DNA of 64,000 nucleotides from Pelomonas sp965229315 (lineage in GTDB: Bacteria; Pseudomonadota; Gammaproteobacteria; Burkholderiales; Burkholderiaceae_C). The position numbers were made by a program, and so were the translations under genes. Numbering within the stretch: the first letter of the stretch is position 1; each line of letters opens with the position of its first letter. The notes under the pieces were generated by a model. It ran no database searches. It was not told the DNA's origin and saw nothing but the letters and a program-made list of their open reading frames with translations. The stretch covers positions 930,001 to 994,000 of the forward strand of contig NZ_CBDDJA010000002.1 in the NCBI RefSeq assembly GCF_965229315.1. The letters are read 5' to 3'. Of this stretch, positions 57,691 to 64,000 are shown one piece after another.

Positions 57691-59943
57691 ATGAGCCGGC
57701 CCATCCGCCTTGCCCGCCCTGGCATGCCGCATCAACGCCACAAGCTCGTGGCCCTTCTGACGACCCTGGTGCTGCCCTGCCTTGCGGCACTGTGTGCACC
57801 CGCAGCCTGGGCGCAGGCCGCGCCGGCCGCTGGCGATGCCCCTGCCGACAAGGACAGCCGTGACGTCGAGAAGCTGGATGTCGTGACCGTCACGGCCACG
57901 CGCCGTCGCGAGCCGGTGCGCGACGTGCCGCTGCGCGTCGAGACGCTGGGCGCACAGGCGCTGGACCGCGCCGGCGCTTCGTCGCTGAGCGACTACGTCG
58001 GCACGCTGCCCGGCGTGGATGTGAAGACTTCCGGCGGCCCGGGCCGCGGCGCCGTCACCATGCGGGGGGTGAGCGTCGGCGAGCAGCAGATCGCCACCGT
58101 GGGCATGTACGTCGACGAGGTGGCGTTCGGCTCCAGCAGTGCCTTCGTGGGCGGCGCCAACACGGCGCTGGACCTGTCGCTGCTGGACCTGCGCCACATC
58201 GAGGTGCTGCGCGGGCCGCAGGGCACGCTGTACGGCGCCGGCGCCATGGGCGGGCTGCTGAAGTACGTGACGAACGAGCCCGACAGCACGCAGTTCTCCG
58301 GCAAGGTGGGCGTGGGCATGCGCAGTGCACGCAGCGGTGCGCTGGGCCACACCGAGAACCTGGTGCTGAACGTGCCGCTGAGCCAGGACGTGGCCGCGCT
58401 GCGGGTGGCGGCCTTCAACGACCATGACGGCGGCTACATCAGGGCGGTGGGCAAGGCGGCGGGCGACCATGTCAACGACGGCAACACGCGCGGCGCCCGC
58501 GTCTCGGTCCTGATCGAGCCGACGGCCCGGATGAAGGTACGCCTGGCCGCCACGCAGCAGGACATCCAGCGCAACGGGCTGAACGTCGTCGAGTACGACG
58601 CCGCCAAGGGCCAGCCGGTCTACGGCGACCTGACGCGCCATCTCGACGTGGGCGAGGCCTACAAGACCCGGGTGCGCCTCACGTCGGCGGACGTCGAGTA
58701 CGACTTCGGGTGGGCCAGGCTCAACGCCATCGCATCCACGCAGCGCTTCGACAGCGGCACCGGCCAGGACGCCACCGCGCTGCTGGGCAACAACCCGGCG
58801 TTCGATTTCGTGTCGCTCAACAACACGGTGGGCCTGCGCAAGCAGACGCAGGAGCTGCGCCTCACGTCACCGCGCGGCACCGTGGAGTGGCTGCTCGGCT
58901 ACTACCGCGACAAGGAGGTCGGCCACGTCGGCCAGCGCCTGTGGGCGCAGGTGGCGGGCGGCGGCGGCGAGATGACCCTGACCACCACCGGCCAGCCATC
59001 CGAGTACCGCGAGCGCGCCTTCTATGGCGACGTGACGTGGAACGTCGACCCCGTGTGGTCGCTGACGCTGGGCGCCCGCGTGGCGAAGAACGACCAGGTC
59101 TACACCGTCTACGTCAACGAGGCGCTCAATTCCTCGGCACCGAGCGAAGACACCTCGCGCACTTACCTGGGCACCGTGCGCTACGCGCTGGACAAGCAGA
59201 GCAACCTGTACTTCCGCGCGGCCAGCGGCTACCGCCCCGGCGGCCCCAACTCGCCGGCCATCGACGCCAACGGCCAGGTCATCCCCGGCACGCCGACGAT
59301 GTTCAGCCACGACACGCTGTGGAGCTACGAGCTGGGCTACAAGGCCGACCTGCTGGACAAGCGCCTGAACGTCGAGGCCGCGTTGTTCGACATCCGCTGG
59401 AAGGACTTGCAGCAGCCCAAGGCCGTGGGCGCCAGCACCATCGTCGTCAACGCGGGCCGTGCGCGCGTGCGCGGCCTGGAGCTGGCGGCGCGCTACCAGC
59501 TGGACGCGCACTGGAATCTGGACGCCAGCCTGGCCTGGACCGATCCCAAGCTGACCGAAGACGCGCCGGCCCTGGGCCCGGCCGGCTCGCGCATGCCCAA
59601 CACCGCCAAGCTCGCCTACACGCTGGGCCTGCGCTATGTGTTCGACCTGTCCAACCACCCGTCCTATGCGGGGCTGAACATGCGCCGCGTGGGCCAGCGC
59701 AATGCCGGCTTCGACGCCGCCGGCAGCTCGGTGCCCAACTTCAGCCAGCCGGCCTACACGCTGGTGGATGCGCAATGGGGCATGGCGTTCGGCGCCTGGC
59801 AACTCGCCACCTTCGTGCGCAACCTGACCGACAAGCGCGCCATCCTCGGCGCGGACACGGCGCTGACGGCGTTCGGCCTGCCGCTCAACGTCACGAACGC
59901 AGCCCCGCGCACGGTGGGTGCGACCCTGACCTTCAACTTCTGA
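57691..59943 (+). CDS. TonB-dependent receptor of the peptide locus
   Basis: A 750-residue outer-membrane receptor. A signal peptide ends at AAWAQ (about residue 41). The likely TonB box lies in KLDVVTVTATRRRE, and the plug has LSDYVGTLPGVDVKTSGG and VLRGPQGTLYGAGAMGGLLKYV. The barrel ends with a C-terminal Phe (VGATLTFNF). AGGAG at 57680 selects ATG 57691 over 57685. Family alone does not reveal the ligand; the neighbours suggest a peptide too large for porins. Downstream genes follow without a gap. Confidence 0.9.
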   Translation: MSRPIRLARPGMPHQRHKLVALLTTLVLPCLAALCAPAAWAQAAPAAGDAPADKDSRDVEKLDVVTVTATRRREPVRDVPLRVETLGAQALDRAGASSLSDYVGTLPGVDVKTSGGPGRGAVTMRGVSVGEQQIATVGMYVDEVAFGSSSAFVGGANTALDLSLLDLRHIEVLRGPQGTLYGAGAMGGLLKYVTNEPDSTQFSGKVGVGMRSARSGALGHTENLVLNVPLSQDVAALRVAAFNDHDGGYIRAVGKAAGDHVNDGNTRGARVSVLIEPTARMKVRLAATQQDIQRNGLNVVEYDAAKGQPVYGDLTRHLDVGEAYKTRVRLTSADVEYDFGWARLNAIASTQRFDSGTGQDATALLGNNPAFDFVSLNNTVGLRKQTQELRLTSPRGTVEWLLGYYRDKEVGHVGQRLWAQVAGGGGEMTLTTTGQPSEYRERAFYGDVTWNVDPVWSLTLGARVAKNDQVYTVYVNEALNSSAPSEDTSRTYLGTVRYALDKQSNLYFRAASGYRPGGPNSPAIDANGQVIPGTPTMFSHDTLWSYELGYKADLLDKRLNVEAALFDIRWKDLQQPKAVGASTIVVNAGRARVRGLELAARYQLDAHWNLDASLAWTDPKLTEDAPALGPAGSRMPNTAKLAYTLGLRYVFDLSNHPSYAGLNMRRVGQRNAGFDAAGSSVPNFSQPAYTLVDAQWGMAFGAWQLATFVRNLTDKRAILGADTALTAFGLPLNVTNAAPRTVGATLTFNF

Positions 59944-59957
59944 TGTTGGATGCAAGC

Positions 59958-61931
59958 ATGACGACCTTTTCCACCCGCCTGCGCGTGCTGGCGCTGGCAC
60001 TGATCGGCGCCGCCGCGGCGCCCGCCTGGGCACAGACCGGGCCCGCCCCGGTCGCCTTGCCACCTGCGGCCGTCGCGCCGCCCGAGACCGGCGCCGCCGC
60101 CCCCGTGCCTGCGCGCAAGACCGGCGTGGCGCTCACCGCCACCGATGCCGAAGCCTGGCTCGACGGCCTGATGCCCAGCGCCCTGCGCGGCGCGCGCGTG
60201 CCCGGTGCGGTGGTCGTCCTCGTCAAGGACGGCCAGCCGCTGGTGCAGAAGGGCTACGGCCTCGCGGACTGGGACAAGAACATCCCGGTCGATCCGCACA
60301 AGACGCTGTTCCGCCCCGGCTCGGTCTCCAAGCTGTTCACGTGGACGGCCGTCATGCAGCTGGTGGAGCAAGGCAAGCTGGACCTGGACGCCGACCTGAA
60401 CCAGTACCTAGACTTCAAGATCCCGTCGCGCAACGGCAAGGCGCTGACGCTGCGCCATGTGATGACGCACACGACGGGCTTCGAGGAGGTGGCGCGCGAC
60501 CTGCTCACCTACGACACCGGCACCCCCGACCTCGGCAAGGTGCTCAAGCGCTACATCCCGCCCTACGTCTACGACCCCGGCAGCACGCCGGGCTATTCCA
60601 ACTACGCGACCGCGCTGGCCGGCTACATCGTCGAGCGCGTCAGCGGCCAGCCCTTCGACGACTACATCGAGCAGCACGTGCTGTGGCCGCTGGGCATGCG
60701 CAACTCGACTTTCCGCCAGCCGCTGCCCGACGCGCTGAAGGCCCAGATGTCGCAGGGCTACATGAGCCAGGACGAGAAGCCCAAGGGCTTCGAGATCATC
60801 AGCATGCCGCCGGCTGGCAGCCTGTCGTCCACCGGCGCGGACATGGGCCGCTTCATGCTGGCCTACCTGGCGCAGGGCCGCCTGGGCGACGCGCAGATCC
60901 TGAGGCCGGAAACGGTCAAGCGGATGCACGGCCAGATCACGCGGCCGCTGCCGGACCTGCTGGGCATCGGCCTGGGCTTCTACGAGCAGAACATCAACGG
61001 CCGCCGCGTGCTCGCGCACGGTGGCGACACGGTGCTGTTCCACAGCGACCTGCTGCTGTTCGTGGATGAAGGCATCGGCCTGTATGTGTCCGTCAACTCG
61101 CCCGGCACCGGCGAGGGCAAATGGCTGCGCGACCGGCTGTTCGAGTCGTTCGCCGATCGCTACCTGCCCGACGCCCGCCCGGCCACCCGGCCCGAGGTGG
61201 ACGAGGCCACCGCCAAGGCGCACGCCCGGCAGATGGCCGGCGCCTACCGCAACACGCGGCGCGAGGACTCGACCTGGCTGTCGGTGCTGCAGCTGCTCAG
61301 CCCGCTGAAGGTGCAGGCGCTGGACGACGGCCGCATCGCCGTCGACCTGGGCGGCGCGCGCAGCGTGTTCCGCGAGGTGAAGCCCTATTTCTGGGAAGAG
61401 GAGCACGGCAAGCGCCGGCTGCAGGCCGTGGTGGAGAACGGCAAGGTGAAGCACTGGGGCCTGGAGCCGTTCGTGTTCGCCTTCATCTTCGAGCCCGTGC
61501 CGTTCATGGCCAGCCCGGCGGTGCTGCTGCTGCTGGGCGCGGCCGTCGTCGTGCTGCTGCTGACGGCACTGCTGTGGCCCGTGGCCGCCGTGCTGCGCCG
61601 CCGGCACCGCGTGGCGGTGTCGCCGCCCCGGCCGGTGACCTGGGTGCGCATCGCCAGCGTGGGCGCGCTGGTGGCGCTGGGCCTGTGGGGCTGGCTGGTG
61701 GCGGTGCTGGAAGCCCTGGGCGACACCACGCTGCTGCTGCCGCTGGCGCAGGCCGCGCTGGCCGTGGCCGCGTTCGGCGGCCTGCTGGCGGCGCTGTGGC
61801 ATGCGCGCACCGTGCTCAAGGCGGGCGACATGTCAGCCAAGGCGATGGCGGTCGTGTGGCTGCTGTCCTTCGCCGTGCTGACGGTGGTGGGCCTGTACCA
61901 CCACATGATCGGCTTCAACCCGTACTACTGA
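59958..61931 (+). CDS. S12 serine hydrolase with C-terminal membrane domain
   Basis: A 657-residue exported protein. A signal peptide (to AWAQ, about residue 25) is followed by a beta-lactamase/D-aminopeptidase-type domain with the catalytic SxxK in GSVSKLFTW (S122, K125), the YSN motif at 213-215 and HGG at 354-356. After a linker domain the last 170 residues hold about four membrane helices (from VLLLLGAAVVVLLLTALLWP). It would therefore act on peptides in the periplasm, anchored in the inner membrane. MlrB of the mlr cluster belongs to the same S12 family. ATG 59943, overlapping the receptor stop, is an alternative start. Confidence 0.87.
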   Translation: MTTFSTRLRVLALALIGAAAAPAWAQTGPAPVALPPAAVAPPETGAAAPVPARKTGVALTATDAEAWLDGLMPSALRGARVPGAVVVLVKDGQPLVQKGYGLADWDKNIPVDPHKTLFRPGSVSKLFTWTAVMQLVEQGKLDLDADLNQYLDFKIPSRNGKALTLRHVMTHTTGFEEVARDLLTYDTGTPDLGKVLKRYIPPYVYDPGSTPGYSNYATALAGYIVERVSGQPFDDYIEQHVLWPLGMRNSTFRQPLPDALKAQMSQGYMSQDEKPKGFEIISMPPAGSLSSTGADMGRFMLAYLAQGRLGDAQILRPETVKRMHGQITRPLPDLLGIGLGFYEQNINGRRVLAHGGDTVLFHSDLLLFVDEGIGLYVSVNSPGTGEGKWLRDRLFESFADRYLPDARPATRPEVDEATAKAHARQMAGAYRNTRREDSTWLSVLQLLSPLKVQALDDGRIAVDLGGARSVFREVKPYFWEEEHGKRRLQAVVENGKVKHWGLEPFVFAFIFEPVPFMASPAVLLLLGAAVVVLLLTALLWPVAAVLRRRHRVAVSPPRPVTWVRIASVGALVALGLWGWLVAVLEALGDTTLLLPLAQAALAVAAFGGLLAALWHARTVLKAGDMSAKAMAVVWLLSFAVLTVVGLYHHMIGFNPYY

Positions 61932-61945
61932 GCGGATTCTTCCCC

Positions 61946-63430
61946 ATGCGCAATGCCATGCGGCTCTTTCTGGGCGGGTTGGTGCACGAGTCCAGCAGCT
62001 TCTCGCCGCTGCCCACCAGCGTGCAGTCATTCCGCGAGGGCGTGCTGATCCACCGCACCGAGCCGCAGGCGCTGCAGCAGGTGGTGGCCCAGCCGACGCT
62101 GACCGGCGTCATCGCCGCCGCCACGCGGCAGGGCGACACGCTGCTGCCGGGGCTTTACGCCGAGGCGCAGCCGTCCGGGCCGCTGTCGCGTGCCGACTAC
62201 GAGACGCTGCGCGACGAGCTGCTGGCCGACCTGCGCGCGTCGCTGCCGGTGGACGCGGTGCTGCTGGCGCTGCACGGCGCCATGCTGGCCGACGGCTACC
62301 CCGACTGCGAGGGCGACCTGCTGCAGCGCGTGCGCGAGGTGGTCGGCCCGGCCGTGCCGGTGGGCGCGCTGCTGGACCTGCACTGCAACCTCAGCCCGGC
62401 CATGCTGGACAGCGGCGCGGCGCTTGTCGCCTGCAAGGAGTACCCGCACATCGACTACGCGGCGCGCGGCGAGGAGCTGCACGCGATGCTGGCCGCGATG
62501 GTGCGCGGCGAGCTGGCGGTGAAGGCGCACGGGCGCCGCGTGCCCATGCTGGGCATCTTCGGCACCACGCTGCCGCCGATGAGCGATTTCGTCAGCCGGC
62601 TCAAGGCCAGCGAGGCGCTGCCGGGCATCGTCTCCGTGTCGGCGCTGCACGGCTTCCCCTGGGCGGACACGCCGCACACCAGCGCCGCCGTGATGGTGCT
62701 GGCGCATGACACGCCCGCCGGTGCGGACGCCGCCGGCCGGCTGCTGGACGAGCTGGCCGAGGCCTTCTATGCGCTGCGCGAGCCGGCCAGCGCGCGCCGC
62801 CTGCCGCTGGACGCCGCGCTCGACGAGGCCGTCGCCGCGATGGCGCAGGCCGGTGCGGGCCGCCCCGTCGTGCTCGCCGACACGGCCGACAACGCGGGCG
62901 GCGGCGCCGCCGGCGACAGCACCTTCGTGCTGCGCGAGCTGCTCAGGCGCGGCGTGCGCGACGTGGCGCTGGGCATGGTCTGGGACCCGCAGGCCGTGGC
63001 CATCGCGACGGCCGCCGGGGTGGGCGCGCGGCTGCCGCTGCGCATCGGCGGCAAGGTCGGGCCCATGTCCGGCGACCCGGTGGACCTGAACGTGGAGGTG
63101 CTGGCCTGCCGCAGCGACGCGCGCCAGCGCAGCCTCACGCCTGGCGGCAGCGACCCGCTCGGCCCGGCCGTGGCGGTGCGCGCGCAGGGCATGGCCATCG
63201 TGCTCAACAGCATCCGCCAGCAGGTGTTCTCGCCCGCCTGCTTCACGGAGCTGGGCATCGACCCGGCGGCGATGCGGCTGGTGGTCGTGAAGTCCACGCA
63301 GCACTTCCGCTCGGGCTTCGACGCGATGGCCTCGGCCGTGGTGTACGCCGACTCGCCGGGCAGCCTGCAGGCCAACCTGCACGAGCTGCCCTACCAGCAC
63401 CTGCCGCGCCCGGTGTGGCCCGTGGACTGA
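61946..63430 (+). CDS. M81-family metallopeptidase (MlrC-like)
   Basis: A 494-residue protein of the M81 (microcystinase C) family without a signal peptide. Candidate zinc ligands are conserved: HESSSF at 14-19, LHGAM (H110), DLHCNLS (D144, H146) and YPHID (H168, 22 residues after H146 as in the family). The C-terminal M81 domain includes LADTADNAGGGAAGDST and VVKSTQHFRSGF. It probably finishes peptide breakdown in the cytoplasm after uptake by the POT transporter. It starts 14 bases after the S12 gene and ends the operon. Confidence 0.88.
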   Translation: MRNAMRLFLGGLVHESSSFSPLPTSVQSFREGVLIHRTEPQALQQVVAQPTLTGVIAAATRQGDTLLPGLYAEAQPSGPLSRADYETLRDELLADLRASLPVDAVLLALHGAMLADGYPDCEGDLLQRVREVVGPAVPVGALLDLHCNLSPAMLDSGAALVACKEYPHIDYAARGEELHAMLAAMVRGELAVKAHGRRVPMLGIFGTTLPPMSDFVSRLKASEALPGIVSVSALHGFPWADTPHTSAAVMVLAHDTPAGADAAGRLLDELAEAFYALREPASARRLPLDAALDEAVAAMAQAGAGRPVVLADTADNAGGGAAGDSTFVLRELLRRGVRDVALGMVWDPQAVAIATAAGVGARLPLRIGGKVGPMSGDPVDLNVEVLACRSDARQRSLTPGGSDPLGPAVAVRAQGMAIVLNSIRQQVFSPACFTELGIDPAAMRLVVVKSTQHFRSGFDAMASAVVYADSPGSLQANLHELPYQHLPRPVWPVD

Positions 63431-63436
63431 CCCACG

Positions 63437-64000
63437 CTACTGCGCCACCAGCTCCACGCGCCGGTTCTTCGCCCGCCCGGCGTCTGCCGTGTTGGCGGCC
63501 ACCGGCGCGAAGCTGGCCACGCCGCGGGCGGACAGGCGCCGGGCGTCCACGTGGTGCTCCTGCACCAGCGCGTTGACGACGGCCTCGGCGCGCTGCTGCG
63601 ACAGCGTCAGGTTGCCGGGCACCGTGCCCTGGTTGTCGGTGTGGCCGACGATGTGAACCTTCAGCGACGGCTGCGCCTGCAGCAGCCGGGCCATCTCGGC
63701 GAGCTGCGGCCGGGACTCGGGCTTGAGCACCGCCTTGCCCGTGTCGAAGTAGATGCCGTACAGCGCGACGCGGCCGTCCGCGCCCAGCGCCTTCTGCAGC
63801 GCGTCGGTGTTGACCAGCACCTGGCCACCCTCCATGGGCGCGGGCTCCACGACCAGCTGCACCACGGCCGGCGCACCCCAGATGGAATTGGGCTCGGCGA
63901 CGAACAGCAACACGTGGCTGTCCTGCCCGGCGCGGCCGAGCTTCGCGCTGATGAAGCGCACGTCGCGGTCGATGGAGCCGGCCGGCGCCACGCCCTGGGC
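63437..64000 (-). CDS. OmpA-family protein, N-terminus beyond window
   Basis: The last 187 residues of a protein that continues past base 64000. The C-terminal part is an OmpA-like peptidoglycan-binding domain: ALYGIYFDTGKAVLKPESRP, LKVHIVGHTDNQGTVPGNL, LSQQRAEAVVNALV and AKNRRVELVAQ. It is preceded by a region that resembles the DUF4892 domain of some OmpA-family proteins. It is convergent with the M81 gene, 6 bases apart, and not part of that operon. The frame is open to the window edge, so the GTG at 63991 should not be taken as the start. Confidence 0.85.
   Translation of the reverse strand, partial: AQGVAPAGSIDRDVRFISAKLGRAGQDSHVLLFVAEPNSIWGAPAVVQLVVEPAPMEGGQVLVNTDALQKALGADGRVALYGIYFDTGKAVLKPESRPQLAEMARLLQAQPSLKVHIVGHTDNQGTVPGNLTLSQQRAEAVVNALVQEHHVDARRLSARGVASFAPVAANTADAGRAKNRRVELVAQ

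Noticed and set aside
1..64000. tRNA or rRNA genes, CRISPR arrays, transposases, integrases or attachment sites
   Set aside because: None seen on either strand when reading the gaps; all gaps are short and explained by promoters, hairpins or the dispersed repeat.

Overview
The window is a contiguous piece of a GC-rich chromosome that reads as a betaproteobacterium of the order Burkholderiales. A Roseateles/Mitsuaria/Rubrivivax-type relative is my best guess; this is inferred from the gene order frr-uppS-cdsA-dxr-rseP-bamA-ompH-lpxD-fabZ-lpxA-lpxB-rnhB, from priB lying between rpsF and rpsR, and from the GC-biased codon use. Coding density is very high and many neighbours overlap by 4-17 bases. 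I see no tRNA, rRNA, CRISPR array, insertion sequence or prophage.

Layout. 1-12.5 kb: cell-envelope operon (isoprenoid and phospholipid precursors, outer-membrane assembly, lipid A). 12.5-20.5 kb: Fur-controlled heme uptake locus (hemP, TonB-dependent receptor, hmuSTUV, a dedicated TonB, a DUF2325 protein). 20.6-25 kb: glycogen genes glgC and glgA, then an unusual secreted S1/P1 nuclease-HAD phosphatase fusion. 25-31 kb: DMT transporter, PEP synthase regulator, HD-GYP protein and, divergently, ppsA. 31-36.3 kb: sodium/solute symporter with an EF-hand insert, then rpsF-priB-rpsR-rplI and dnaB. 36.4-38.6 kb: MHYT-GGDEF-EAL cyclic-di-GMP protein. 38.7-49.9 kb: a complete thiosulfate-oxidising Sox locus on the minus strand (soxCD-YZ-AX-B plus accessory genes), with an ArsR-type regulator and a divergent YeeE/TsuA-type transporter. 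50-54.1 kb: PRC-barrel protein, hybrid histidine kinase, glycosyltransferase. 54.2-63.4 kb: an apparent peptide and D-amino-acid scavenging regulon. The last 0.56 kb is the C-terminal part of an OmpA-family gene.

Two signals stand out. (1) The 54.2-63.4 kb locus resembles the bacterial mlr (microcystin-degradation) gene set without mlrA: a POT transporter (like MlrD), an S12 serine hydrolase (like MlrB) and an M81 metallopeptidase (like MlrC), with a TonB-dependent receptor, a DauA-like D-amino-acid dehydrogenase and an XRE-cupin regulator. Near-identical 15-bp palindromes lie at the promoter of the dehydrogenase gene, at the promoter of the receptor gene, and inside the regulator's own coding sequence, where the codons depart from the gene's usual choice. 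(2) A dispersed, hairpin-forming repeat, with one compensatory base change between copies, occupies spacers between co-oriented genes in three unrelated operons (lpxA/lpxB, glgC/glgA, soxY/soxZ, soxA/soxX), always in the direction of transcription.
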